NCBI GenBank assembly: GCA_023512255.1
Contig: JAILZY010000008.1
Coordinates: 7,187 to 71,186, forward strand
DNA length: 64,000 nt
Direction: 5' to 3'
Source: a bacterium
Lineage (GTDB): Bacteria; SZUA-182; DTGQ01
Shown: piece by piece, positions 31,603 through 40,520 of the stretch
How positions within the stretch are numbered: position 1 is the stretch's first letter
Layout of the letters: each line of letters starts with the position of its first letter
Notes under the pieces: model-generated
Told to the model about the DNA's origin: nothing
The model's database searches: none
The model's input: the letters and a program-made list of their open reading frames with translations, nothing else
Position numbers and translations under genes: made by a program

Positions 31603-33273
31603 ATGAAAGAAATTCTTCCCTCTCTTTTATCTTCATTGGTGGCAGCCTCAGATAATTTTCGTCCGGCCCTGGCCGGGACCATGAGACAGATCGGCCAGTA
31701 TCTAGCTTTAAATAGGATTTATGTTGTTGCGCTTCAGCCTCAGGAAGATTCTCTGGGTATTTTACATGAGTGGGTCGCCCCAGGTCTCTCATCCTCCAGG
31801 CATCATAAGTGGTGGCAGACAAATTCGACAAGTTCTCTACCTGAGTGGATGAGCCCTTTGAGAAAAAATCAGCATATTGTCTTTCCGTGGGGAAAGGGTG
31901 GGGCTGAGCAGGCAGCGGGAATTTATCCTTTCGGGGATTTAGGAATTCAGGCTATTTTGATCATCCCTTTGTGGGCTTTTAATCGATTTTTTGGTTTTAT
32001 CAGTTTTGAGGATTTAACCAGCCCACGCGACTGGCGGTCTGAGGACATCGAGTCTCTGCGACTTTTAGCTGGAATCATCGGTCAGATAAAATTCGCCCAG
32101 CAGACCGAAGAGGAGCTACGGAAGACCAAAAATCAACTGGAGGCGGTATTTAACTGCATTGCCGATCCGCTCAATATTCAGGACCGCTCACTTACTATCT
32201 TGATGTGTAATCCGGCCAGAGCATCGCTCTATAACCTTCAGGTACAGGATATAGTCGGCAGAAAATGCTACGAGGCTTTCCAAAATCGGACCGAACCCTG
32301 TCTCTCCTGTGCGATTATTGATGTTTTTCAGACTGGAAAGCCTGCCTATCGTTTGCGGTATAGGGAAGGCAATGAGCAGCGGTCAGCCTCCTGGGCTGAG
32401 GTTTTTGCTTTCCCGATCCGCAATGCCGAGGGCGAGGTGATTCAGGCGGTTGAGTTTTCCAGAGACATTACCCAGCGTAAGCAGGCCGAGGATGAAATCA
32501 GGAAGCTTTATGCAGAACTTGAACGGAAGGTGGAAGAGCGAACCGGACAGCTGCAGAAGATTCAGGAGGAGATGGTTCATAAGGAGAAATTAGCTGTTAT
32601 CGGGCAGCTAATCGGCAGTGTAGGGCATGAGTTTCGCAGTTCCCTGACCATTTTGTCGGGTATATTATATCTTCTCAAAAATCGGGGCGAGAATGAAGAT
32701 ATTGAAGAATTCATTGATACCCTGGAAGAGGAAATCCACAAAATGAGCCGGTTCGTCGAGGACCTTCTGGATTTCTCCCGCACCTCACCCCCTCATTTTC
32801 AGCAGGTCGATTTGGAGAAGATATTGCAAAAGTTGCTGCAAAAGATCAATATCCCCTCTAATATTCAGGTTATTATCGACTATCCGCAAGAGCTCCCCAA
32901 GGCCTTTGTCGATCCAGACCACGCTGAGCAAATTTTCCACAACATTATCTCTAACGCTATTCAGGCTATGCCTTCGGGTGGCAAGCTAACGATCCGGGGA
33001 AGTTGTGAAGGCTCAAAGCTTATGCTCTCCTTTACCGATACCGGCGTAGGTATATCTCCGATCAATATCCGCAAAATCTTTACTCCCCTTTTCACTACTA
33101 AGGCCAAGGGGACCGGACTGGGGCTGGCAATTGTCAATATGTTGATCAAGAAAAACAAGGGGACAGTTGCGGTTGAAAGTGTACCGAATCAGGGGACTAC
33201 CTTTACCCTGTCTTTCCAAATCTCTCCCGCAGCAGTGGAGAAAGAGCCGACCTCAGGGGGCAGCCTGGCATAA
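31603..33273 (+). CDS. GAF-PAS sensor histidine kinase
   Basis: This is a 556-residue soluble kinase. A GAF domain (about 15-165, with FGFISFEDLTSPRDW) is followed by a PAS domain (about 180-300, ending AVEFSRDITQRKQAED), a coiled coil, the H-box IGSVGHEFRSSLTILSG (His near 347), the N-box NIISNAIQAMPSGG and the G boxes FTDTGVGISP and KGTGLGLAIVNML. The PAS domain contains four cysteines (CNPARAS, CYEAF, CLSCAI). The ATG follows GGGAGGTC. It stands alone, divergent from the TPR gene and convergent with the secretin operon; the cognate regulator is not adjacent. Confidence 0.9.
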   Translation: MKEILPSLLSSLVAASDNFRPALAGTMRQIGQYLALNRIYVVALQPQEDSLGILHEWVAPGLSSSRHHKWWQTNSTSSLPEWMSPLRKNQHIVFPWGKGGAEQAAGIYPFGDLGIQAILIIPLWAFNRFFGFISFEDLTSPRDWRSEDIESLRLLAGIIGQIKFAQQTEEELRKTKNQLEAVFNCIADPLNIQDRSLTILMCNPARASLYNLQVQDIVGRKCYEAFQNRTEPCLSCAIIDVFQTGKPAYRLRYREGNEQRSASWAEVFAFPIRNAEGEVIQAVEFSRDITQRKQAEDEIRKLYAELERKVEERTGQLQKIQEEMVHKEKLAVIGQLIGSVGHEFRSSLTILSGILYLLKNRGENEDIEEFIDTLEEEIHKMSRFVEDLLDFSRTSPPHFQQVDLEKILQKLLQKINIPSNIQVIIDYPQELPKAFVDPDHAEQIFHNIISNAIQAMPSGGKLTIRGSCEGSKLMLSFTDTGVGISPINIRKIFTPLFTTKAKGTGLGLAIVNMLIKKNKGTVAVESVPNQGTTFTLSFQISPAAVEKEPTSGGSLA

Positions 33274-33330
33274 GGATCAGGGGCAGCCTGGCGTAAGGAT
33301 AATGAAAGATTTTTTAAGAAGGATAGCCCC

Positions 33331-34974
33331 TCAGGTCATCTCTCCTAGCCAGAGCTCAAGCTTTTGGGGTGATTTTTTAAGTTTTTTGTTTTCTGCCGGC
33401 TTCTTTTCAGGCTGGGTGGTGTTTTCCCTATCTCTGCTGCCGTCATCATCTTTGACCTCTTCCTGTGTTTTCCCCTGACTGTTAGTGTTCTGGTTATTGT
33501 CTGTCCCTTCTGGTAACTTTTTATTCGGCCGCGGCCCCCTGCCTTGATGATTTTGGCTATCTTGATGATTCTGAGGACTTGGGCTATGTTCTTTATCCGT
33601 AATAATAGACTGTCCGGCAGTAACCAGCCGTGGAGTGAGGAGGACAACCAGCTCCTTCCTCTGGTTTTGGGTCGAGGATTTGGAAAAGAAAAGAGCCCCT
33701 AGGATTGGGATTTTTCCCAGCAGAGGGAGCCGCTCTCGAGCCTTTATCTCTGAATTGCGGATCAGTCCGCCGATAAAAACAGTCTCTCCTGCCTTAACCA
33801 TAATCGAGGTGGTAACTGAGGTAGTAGTCTTTTGCGGCAATCCGCTACTTAGAGACCCGTCGCTTACCTCAGGGTGGATATCCATCAGGATGTTGCCATC
33901 TTCAGTTATATGGGGAGTCAACTGGAGTTGAATACCGATATCCAGAAATTCAACGCTTTGCAGGGTACTGGTTTGGGTCGAGGTGGTTAGATAGTAGCCC
34001 AATTTGCCACCGATGAGAATCTGGGCCGGCTTTCCATCAAGGACCATGATGCGCGGCTTGGCCAGGGTTTTTACATTACCTTTTTTTTCTAGGGCATTCA
34101 GTTTGAGATAGAAATGGGGCCGGCTGATGCCAAAGAAGAATTGCGGAGAAGAATCTCCAGGTCGAGGTGGAGGAGAAAGCCACGATCCGGGCGAGTTGAT
34201 CCTGCCCTCGGTATTTTCCCCCTGAGAGAAGGTAGCGCCCCAGTCGATCCCATAGGCCAGATCATCACTGAGGTTAATTTCCAGGATTTGGGCTTCGATT
34301 AGAGCCTGTTTGGGAGGAATATCTAGCGACTGGATCAGGCGCTGGGCAGCTTTAAGTTCTTTCTCGGTGCCGTCAACCAGGAGCATTCCTTCCTGGGGAT
34401 AGGCGCTGATTCTGGCCTGCTCCAAAGACCATTGAATCACCTTGGATAATTCCTTAAGATCAGCATAATTGATCCGAAAAACTCTGACTGATTTGGAAGC
34501 CTCTCTCTCCCCCTGGGGCTCTTCCTTCTGCTTGCTATTATTTTGAACATCCTGCTGGCTGCTACGGCTAGCCTTCTCTTGAGCTGCTTGCCCACCACTT
34601 CCACCCTCAGGGCTGAGAATATACACTGAGCCCTCCTTGGTCCAGGTCAGTCCCATAATCCTGGCAATAGCCGTCAGGGTATCCTCAAGGCTTGCCCGTT
34701 TAAGATTCAAGCTAATTCGGCCGCTAACCTCAGGAGTGCTAATGATGTTAACATTATGCTTTATGGCCAGGGCCTTGAGCAAGGTATTGATATCCATATC
34801 CCGGATGTAGAGGGAAGATGACTCTCCTCCATCGTCCGTGCCTTTTCCCTGCGGGGTTAAAGGTAGGCCTTCTTCAGCCTTGCTTGATCTGGTTACTATC
34901 ATTAGAAAAAGACCAATGGTAAGCAGAATAAGACCTATGGTTCGTTTATTCATATCTGGCGATCGTGGACTCAT
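33331..34974 (-). CDS. Secretin (GspD/PilQ family)
   Basis: This 547-residue outer-membrane secretin is the last gene of the secretion/pilus operon. An N-terminal signal segment (residues 8-32) precedes an STN/N0-like domain (YIRDMDINTLLKALAIKHNVNI), an N1/N3-type ring-building domain (KSVRVFRINYADLKELSKVIQ) and the secretin barrel (ALIEAQILEINLSDDLAYGIDWG to TVFIGGLIRN and RKELVVLLTPRLV). A hydrophilic Gln/Asn/Lys/Glu-rich tail of about 95 residues follows, with a hydrophobic end KLELWLGEM, resembling the pilotin-binding S-domain of some secretins. The ATG overlaps the upstream stop by 4 bp. Confidence 0.9.
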   Translation of the reverse strand: MSPRSPDMNKRTIGLILLTIGLFLMIVTRSSKAEEGLPLTPQGKGTDDGGESSSLYIRDMDINTLLKALAIKHNVNIISTPEVSGRISLNLKRASLEDTLTAIARIMGLTWTKEGSVYILSPEGGSGGQAAQEKASRSSQQDVQNNSKQKEEPQGEREASKSVRVFRINYADLKELSKVIQWSLEQARISAYPQEGMLLVDGTEKELKAAQRLIQSLDIPPKQALIEAQILEINLSDDLAYGIDWGATFSQGENTEGRINSPGSWLSPPPRPGDSSPQFFFGISRPHFYLKLNALEKKGNVKTLAKPRIMVLDGKPAQILIGGKLGYYLTTSTQTSTLQSVEFLDIGIQLQLTPHITEDGNILMDIHPEVSDGSLSSGLPQKTTTSVTTSIMVKAGETVFIGGLIRNSEIKARERLPLLGKIPILGALFFSKSSTQNQRKELVVLLTPRLVTAGQSIITDKEHSPSPQNHQDSQNHQGRGPRPNKKLPEGTDNNQNTNSQGKTQEEVKDDDGSRDRENTTQPEKKPAENKKLKKSPQKLELWLGEMT

Positions 34975-35573
34975 TCTTCCTCCTGATCGAGGGTCAGGAT
35001 AATGTCCCGGCCGTTTTTTGAAAGCACTACCTCCTTGTCCCTTACCTCACGTAGTTGATAGCCCATTATGCTTTGGCCTGGCATCATGGGCTGATCGTTA
35101 ATTACGGCCATTGGGGTTCCTCCGGTTAGGGTAGCCTCCAGTTTAAGTCTGGGGGGCTGTGGCCAGCTCAGGGCAGGCTCTTCGCTGTTTCGCTGCTTAT
35201 TATTCTTTAGCGGGCCATCACTTCTGGTGGCCGTAGCTGCTGCGGACTGCTGTCTATAGCTACTTGAGGATTGAAATTTGAAAATATCACGCTCAACCCT
35301 ATCTGGCCATTCCTGATTAGCTTTAAGTATTTGGTCCAAGGGTGGGATAGAAAGCTCCTCGCTGATGATTCGGCTGATCTCAGAAAGCGACGCCCTGGCC
35401 CCTTTTGGCCCATCGGAGAAGGTTGCAGATTGGGTTTGCCTGTCCTGCTGAAGCTGCGTTTTCCAGGAAGCGACAATTCCTTTGATTTTCCCGTTAAAGA
35501 GCAGGACCACGAGCAAGATGGCCGTCAGGATAGTTAGCTTGATCCTGTCTGATTTTGATATTTTTGTGTCCAT
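34971..35573 (-). CDS. PilP/GspC-like inner-membrane protein
   Basis: This 200-residue protein has one N-terminal membrane helix (LTILTAILLVVLLF), a long periplasmic linker rich in Ser/Gln, and a C-terminal beta-rich domain (LEATLTGGTPMAVINDQPMM, GYQLREVRDKEVVLSKNGRDIIL) like the homology region of PilP/GspC, which contacts the secretin. Its position between PilO and the secretin supports this. Sequence similarity in this family is low, so the call rests on topology and context. Confidence 0.7.
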   Translation of the reverse strand: MDTKISKSDRIKLTILTAILLVVLLFNGKIKGIVASWKTQLQQDRQTQSATFSDGPKGARASLSEISRIISEELSIPPLDQILKANQEWPDRVERDIFKFQSSSSYRQQSAAATATRSDGPLKNNKQRNSEEPALSWPQPPRLKLEATLTGGTPMAVINDQPMMPGQSIMGYQLREVRDKEVVLSKNGRDIILTLDQEEE

Positions 35574-35717
35574 GAGCTGAGATTTCTCCTTGTCTTTTCT
35601 GCTTCTTAGCCTTTTATTTTTTTAGCCTTTCACTTTATCTTTTACTTACCCTATATCTTTATATTTCATCTTATCTCTATATCTATCTCATCTCATAATC
35701 TCATTTTTCACTTCTCT
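35574..35717. other. Polypurine/polypyrimidine spacer within the operon
   Basis: These 144 bp between the PilO-like and PilP-like genes are strongly strand-biased: almost all pyrimidine plus A/T on the plus strand, so the transcript reads as purine-rich ATAGAT/GAGATA-like runs. It is the only sizeable gap in the tightly packed 33.3-40 kb part of the operon. No gene or hairpin was seen. Confidence 0.6.
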
Positions 35718-36434
35718 TTACCTCCCCTCTTCTACCTCATTAGATGAGGGCAGGGTGAGAAGATCAAATCGAACCTCTTCCAGGTATTTCTCCCCCGCCA
35801 CCGGGGGCCGAGTATCATGGGCGGCAGGCAGGGAGAGTTCGGTAGAGTCGGTTTGGCTTATTATGGGTGGGAGAGCCTCGGTCTGCTGTAGCTGGTCAGG
35901 TTGAATTTGTGGCCGCGACTTAGTTTCTGTAGGTTGAGTAGGTTGAGATGCATCGGGTTGGGCTTCGATTTTAAGGGAATTTGCCTTCAGGCCAGGAGTA
36001 GATTTTTCAAACTTGGCCAGGAAGCGATAGAATGAGGGAAAATCGCCGCTTAGCCTGATTAGGAGTGAATTTTGCTGGCTCTGGCCAGCTTCTGGTTTTC
36101 CTTCAGGCTGCACTAGAGCAACGGCAAGGCCGGCTTCTTCAGCTAGTCGGCTTAAGGTTTGCATCAGGTCCCAGAGGTGATCAGAGCAAGAGAATCTGGC
36201 CTCAAGTAATTTAATTTCCTGACTGAGGCTAGCTTTTATCTGATTTAGCTGGTTCAACTTCGATTCCATGATTTCTGTCGAGGGACCAGCGCTCAGTGAA
36301 ATCTCTTTGATCTCAGAGCGTAACCCACCGAGTTTGGCATTTATCGGCCTCTGAAACAGGAAGACATAGCCGATAATTATGAGCGCTCCTGTGGCGGCAA
36401 AGATAATATCAATCTGGCGTTGATTCAGTTGCAT
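35718..36434 (-). CDS. PilO/GspM-like inner-membrane protein
   Basis: This 238-residue protein has one membrane helix (IIFAATGALIIIGYVFLF), a coiled coil (about 30-85) and a ferredoxin-like periplasmic domain (LLIRLSGDFPSFYRFLAKFEKS) characteristic of PilO. A Pro/Gln/Thr-rich tail follows. In pili and type II systems this protein pairs with PilN to form the inner-membrane platform. Its start overlaps the end of the PilN-like gene by 26 bp, so the two are translationally coupled. Confidence 0.8.
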   Translation of the reverse strand: MQLNQRQIDIIFAATGALIIIGYVFLFQRPINAKLGGLRSEIKEISLSAGPSTEIMESKLNQLNQIKASLSQEIKLLEARFSCSDHLWDLMQTLSRLAEEAGLAVALVQPEGKPEAGQSQQNSLLIRLSGDFPSFYRFLAKFEKSTPGLKANSLKIEAQPDASQPTQPTETKSRPQIQPDQLQQTEALPPIISQTDSTELSLPAAHDTRPPVAGEKYLEEVRFDLLTLPSSNEVEEGR

Positions 36435-37068
36435 GGTATGCGCCTTTTTGGTAAAAAACTTTTTCAGCCCCTGCTTGGTTTTGTCCTGCCTGCTGCTTAT
36501 AGATTAAGGCTATCTCGAAGCTGATCGAAGGGCTCTCCTGCTCATGGCCATCCGATCTGATCAGCCTGATTTGCTGAAAGGATTGGTTTTGCTGAAGATT
36601 TAGGAGAAAGGTGCTAAGGTTCTGGTAAGATCGGCTTATGCCAGATAATTTAAGGCTATAGTAATCTTGAATCTCTTTTTGTGGTGTGCTGACCATTTCT
36701 CTTTCGATTTGGAGGCTAGAGAGTCTGGTATGCGGATCGAGAGCCTCGGCTAGATTGAACAGAACCGGCGCAAGGCACTGGTTTTGTGATCTGCCGAGCA
36801 GGACCTGTCGCTTTTGTAAGAGCTCTTTGACCTCTTGATAGGCCAGAAGCAGCCTGCTCTCTATCTGCTTGGTCTGGCGAGTGCGTCGGCGAAGCGTATC
36901 GGCCTGGCTCTCTAGCCTCTTTAGATAGCCATAAAAAGATGTTCCCAGAAGACAGAAGCAGATAATCTGGCAAAGAAGCAGGATCGACCACTTCCTAATC
37001 CTTTGCCGGATCATTCTTTGGGTGAGGATCTCAGTTGGAATTAGGTTAATTTCATGAAAGCCGGGCAT
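36409..37068 (-). CDS. PilN-like inner-membrane protein
   Basis: This 219-residue protein starts FHEINLIPTEI, matching the PilN motif INLLP that docks onto PilM. A membrane helix (ILLLCQIICFCLLGTSFYGYL) and a coiled coil follow, then a periplasmic domain with LDPHTRLSSLQIE, typical of PilN. It lies between the PilM-like and PilO-like genes, overlapping both. Confidence 0.82.
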   Translation of the reverse strand: MPGFHEINLIPTEILTQRMIRQRIRKWSILLLCQIICFCLLGTSFYGYLKRLESQADTLRRRTRQTKQIESRLLLAYQEVKELLQKRQVLLGRSQNQCLAPVLFNLAEALDPHTRLSSLQIEREMVSTPQKEIQDYYSLKLSGISRSYQNLSTFLLNLQQNQSFQQIRLIRSDGHEQESPSISFEIALIYKQQAGQNQAGAEKVFYQKGAYHATESTPD

Positions 37069-38197
37069 GGGTCAAAAGGTCCTCGTGAAGGATGAGCGGC
37101 TGGCTGGGCACACCCTCCCTGATGCCGCGCAGGGCAAGGCCCAGAGCGACATCGAAAAAGGTGTTAGAGTAAGTTGATTCTCCGATTGGTGCTATGCTAG
37201 GTAAGGCCATGACCTGAATTCCGGTCCTCTGGTGAATAAATCGGTCTAAGAAGCGGATTTTGGCTCCCTCACCGAGCAGGATTGCTCGGTCAATTACCCG
37301 CTGTTGGATGAGGGAAACACAATATGAGAGGACTTTTTGGATTTCCTGGCAGAGTTCTTCCAGAATCGGACTGAGTACCTCATAGATCACCTGGCCAAGC
37401 TCACCTTCATCTAAAAAGGAGCCGGTGGCTCTCCCCCGGTCTAACCTAGTCGACTTTCCCGGATCTACTCCAATTGTGTGGAGAATTCGATCCACTTTTT
37501 CCCCAGTCAGTCCCAATATTTTTCCCATTCGTGCTCTGATAGCACCTGTCCCCCAGGCTATCTCCCGTACCACCAAAATCTGCTCATCTACCACTGTTAG
37601 GAACATGGTACAGTTTTCTTCTACAGATAAGATGAACTGATCCGGCAGGCGCTCTCCCTGCCGGGCCCATTTGACTGCTCGAAACAGCGCACAGTAGCGG
37701 GGTTCGATGACCGAAGGATCAAGCCCCACCTCTCTTAGCAGATCGAGGCAGCTTATTATATCCTCCCTTCTGCTGGCTATCAGCAGGGCGGCTTTTGCTG
37801 ACCTTTGCTCACTGAGGGGAAGATTGAGGTAATCAATAACCCCCTTCTCAAGGGGAAAAGAAAGGTAGTTGTTGGCTTCCCGAAGAATAGCCTGATCCAT
37901 ATCCTCCCCTTCCTTGAGCGAGAATCGAATCGGGATAGTGGTAACCATATGATTCGGCAAGGCAGCGATAGTCTGCTTTCCTTTAAATTTCCCTTTGGCT
38001 AAAAGCTTTCTCAGCGCGCTGCTAAGCCCTGCCCCATCTTGGCCGCCAATTTTCTCAGCCGGTGGGGCAACTTCAGCCTGGGCAGCCTCCTGGATTGAGA
38101 GAGTCCCTTTTTGCCATTTTAGTTGCAGAAGTTTTATTCTGTCTGGGACAATGTCAAGGCCGATGGCTGAATAGGTAGCTCTTGCGCCTATCATCAA
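37052..38197 (-). CDS. PilM-like actin-fold ATPase
   Basis: This 381-residue cytoplasmic protein has the FtsA/actin-like fold of PilM (or of the GspL cytoplasmic domain). It has an AIGLDIVPDRIKLLQL nucleotide-binding start, VVREIAWGTGAIRARMGKILG in the central region and DRAILLGEGAKIRFLDRFIHQR near the end. It should link the assembly ATPase to the PilN/O platform. The end overlaps the PilN-like gene by 17 bp. Confidence 0.83.
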   Translation of the reverse strand: MMIGARATYSAIGLDIVPDRIKLLQLKWQKGTLSIQEAAQAEVAPPAEKIGGQDGAGLSSALRKLLAKGKFKGKQTIAALPNHMVTTIPIRFSLKEGEDMDQAILREANNYLSFPLEKGVIDYLNLPLSEQRSAKAALLIASRREDIISCLDLLREVGLDPSVIEPRYCALFRAVKWARQGERLPDQFILSVEENCTMFLTVVDEQILVVREIAWGTGAIRARMGKILGLTGEKVDRILHTIGVDPGKSTRLDRGRATGSFLDEGELGQVIYEVLSPILEELCQEIQKVLSYCVSLIQQRVIDRAILLGEGAKIRFLDRFIHQRTGIQVMALPSIAPIGESTYSNTFFDVALGLALRGIREGVPSQPLILHEDLLTHARLS

Positions 38198-39168
38198 GGC
38201 CTCCTTGAGTCTAGGTAGTAGATGACTAATTTGGGCCGAAGGGTAGGGTTGTCCGAATAGCTGCTGCTGCGGAATTTATATTCATTATTTCCTGCCCGGA
38301 TATCTGTCTCCAAGATAAGGCCATAGTTTTGGGCTGGATATTTCAGCCAGAAGCGAACCAGGTTTGTGGTTCGCCACCTTTGCCAGCCTAGAGTAGTAAA
38401 GATTTTGCTATCTTCATAGCTTGGATCGAAAGCACCGCCAGGGGCTGACCAGGCAAGGTGCAGATTTTTATTTCGTTCTTTCCAGGTTGTTGCAGAGGGC
38501 AGCCAATCTTGGATAATCCGGTGAATCCGATAGATATCAGGGATAAAACCTTCCTTTGGTATCTGATAAAGATACATTGAGAAAAAGCTTGACACGATCT
38601 TGGCATCAGGCGGGAGTGAGCATTTGCTGAAGTTGAACCGAGCCAGGGTGCGACATCTTTTCCCCCCACCTTCCTCGCTGTCTAGGAGGAGCTCACTCTT
38701 GTCGTCAAAAACAGTATCCGGCTCCCCCTTTTTAATGTAGGTATCAGCCTCTTTAGTATCGCTGGTATAGGGCGGCTGGATCACCAGCCAATGAACGGTT
38801 CTGCGGGCGCTGGATTTGGCCCCGCCAACCACAGACTGGCTGTCGATCACTATTTTTCGCCCAAGCGTATCCTCGGAAAAAGAAACCGTGTAGGAGCCGT
38901 CCCCCAAGGGAAGATCAGCCATTTGTACTCTCCAGTCCGGGTTATTCTCAAGCCGCCACAGCCCATGAGCAAGGCCAGCTTCGGCCAAATACCGAGCCTT
39001 CAATTTCTGGATTCGGTTGAAGGCCGCTTTTGTCTGAACGCCCCTAGTTTGGGCTAGAAAAAAGCAGATAAGCTCAAGGATAAGAACAGTGGTCATGACC
39101 ATGACCAGAGCAAAGCCGGATTGATTTTTTAATCTTGATTCACGGACAAAGAGGTTTTCTTTCCTCAC
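38194..39168 (-). CDS. Pseudopilin-DNRLRE fusion protein (K position)
   Basis: This 324-residue protein has a type IV pilin-like N-terminus (RLKNQSGFALVMVMTT, predicted cleavage after Gly 18, then a hydrophobic helix), as in PilX/GspK-type minor pilins. From about residue 138 the chain resembles DNRLRE domains: ADTYIKKGEPDTVFDDKSEL, LARFNFSKC, then NYGLILETDIRAGNNEYKFRSS. These are beta-sandwich modules found on surface proteins. The gene occupies the gspK position after three other pseudopilins, overlapping both neighbours by 4 bp. A pilus-tip adhesin or substrate-binding role is inference. Confidence 0.7.
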   Translation of the reverse strand: MRKENLFVRESRLKNQSGFALVMVMTTVLILELICFFLAQTRGVQTKAAFNRIQKLKARYLAEAGLAHGLWRLENNPDWRVQMADLPLGDGSYTVSFSEDTLGRKIVIDSQSVVGGAKSSARRTVHWLVIQPPYTSDTKEADTYIKKGEPDTVFDDKSELLLDSEEGGGKRCRTLARFNFSKCSLPPDAKIVSSFFSMYLYQIPKEGFIPDIYRIHRIIQDWLPSATTWKERNKNLHLAWSAPGGAFDPSYEDSKIFTTLGWQRWRTTNLVRFWLKYPAQNYGLILETDIRAGNNEYKFRSSSYSDNPTLRPKLVIYYLDSRRP

Positions 39169-40031
39169 CTGCCGATACCCTTGAGATAGATGCTGGCTCT
39201 CATAACGACCTCCTCCCCATCGGGAGTTAATACCCCGAGGACCAGGCTGAAACCAGAAGCGCCGCTGCCTGATTCCGCGCGGGTAACCTGAAAGGTGTTT
39301 ACTCGCTCCAGGATAATCTCAGGCTGTCCGCCAGTATAATACCTTTCCGTTAAATTCCCGTTGGGATCAAGATAATAGACCCAATACTCAACCGGATCCT
39401 CATCAATCAGGCCATCCTCATCATCATCTTTGAAATCACCTTCATCAATTAACCCATCGCCATCATCATCCTTACCAGCTATCCCTGGATAACCGTCATT
39501 GTTTATATCTGCGCGCCAATCCTCATCAATGAAGCCATCGCCGTCATTGTCCAATCCATCTATCCAATCCTCATCTACCCGCAGCCAACACATAAGCCAA
39601 AATCCATCCTCATCATCGTCCCTGGCAGTAGTCTCATCAATGCGGCCATCAGCATCATCGTCGATGCCCAAAATTCCCGCTGCGCCATCAGCAGTAATCT
39701 CCACCCCTGGATCCTCATCGATTAGGTCATCTCCATCGGTGTCGATCATAGCTGAAAAGGCCAATACCTGCTGAGGCTGATTTGAGCCTACACTCTTTAG
39801 CGGCAGCAGGATGCGGTTTGATGATCTTGCCCGACTCAAGATATGGTCCATCGCCCAGCAGACACTGTGCATGGCTTCACTTTGATGCCGGCTGTAATCC
39901 CATGATTCTAAGGCTGTGGCCAGAACCCTTGAAGTTACCCCGGCCAGAAGCGACATAATGCTCATGGCCACAAGCAGCTCAAGCAAGGTCAGACCGGCAT
40001 TTTTTTCCCACCTGCGCACCTGGCGACACAT
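39165..40031 (-). CDS. Minor pseudopilin (GspJ/PilW type) with Asp-rich calcium-type repeats
   Basis: This 288-residue protein has a prepilin leader and helix (KNAGLTLLELLVAMSIMSLL, cleavage after Gly 13). Residues about 97-213 (39393-39743) contain at least six Asp-rich loops such as DTDGDDLIDED, DNDGDGFIDED and KDDDGDGLIDEG. These match the DxDxDG calcium-binding loops of thrombospondin type 3 or dockerin-like repeats. The C-terminus returns to a pilin-like beta fold. Calcium-stabilised pseudopilins are known, but a long repeat block like this is unusual. The gene overlaps the next by 4 bp. Confidence 0.82.
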   Translation of the reverse strand: MCRQVRRWEKNAGLTLLELLVAMSIMSLLAGVTSRVLATALESWDYSRHQSEAMHSVCWAMDHILSRARSSNRILLPLKSVGSNQPQQVLAFSAMIDTDGDDLIDEDPGVEITADGAAGILGIDDDADGRIDETTARDDDEDGFWLMCWLRVDEDWIDGLDNDGDGFIDEDWRADINNDGYPGIAGKDDDGDGLIDEGDFKDDDEDGLIDEDPVEYWVYYLDPNGNLTERYYTGGQPEIILERVNTFQVTRAESGSGASGFSLVLGVLTPDGEEVVMRASIYLKGIGR

Positions 40032-40041
40032 AATTAAAGCC

Positions 40042-40419
40042 TTAGAGCGCCCTAAATCTTAGGGTCTCAAGCTGGATATCTCCTGCCTTGAGCCGGATAT
40101 ACTTTAAGTCTGGCTCCCCAATCGAGTCTCCATCTCCATCATAGAGGGAAACCGTTACCTGCCAGGGGATATTCACCCCCAAAATCTCAGTGCCGCTGGC
40201 ATTGGCCATAAGATCAAACTCCTGGGCTAGGATCTCCTCCATCTTAGCCTGGGCAAGATAGCATTGGCTAGCGAGCCGCTGGCCATCAAAGCCGATATTC
40301 AGGCTCCCAGAAAGGCTCTGAGCTATTGGGATCATAGCCAGGGAGAGAATGGTCATGGCCAAAACCACCTCAAGGAGTGAAAACCCCTGCTGATGCTGAT
40401 ATAGATACTGGTTGTTCAT
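40042..40419 (-). CDS. Minor pseudopilin (GspI/PilV type)
   Basis: This 125-residue protein has the prepilin motif QQGFSLLEVVLAMTILSLAM (cleavage after Gly, Glu at mature position 5) and a short globular domain (YLAQAKMEEILAQEF, typical of GspI/PilV). It sits in a pseudopilin series G-H-I-J-K. It is 10 bp from the next gene. The 101 bp upstream contain a run of ATCAATAA-like repeats. Confidence 0.85.
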   Translation of the reverse strand: MNNQYLYQHQQGFSLLEVVLAMTILSLAMIPIAQSLSGSLNIGFDGQRLASQCYLAQAKMEEILAQEFDLMANASGTEILGVNIPWQVTVSLYDGDGDSIGEPDLKYIRLKAGDIQLETLRFRAL

Positions 40420-40520
40420 CTTATGAATATCATCATAATAAATATCAATAACATCAATAAGATCATAAGCATCAATAATGTTTATAAATAATGCCTAGCA
40501 TAATTGTATATTGCCTGGGG

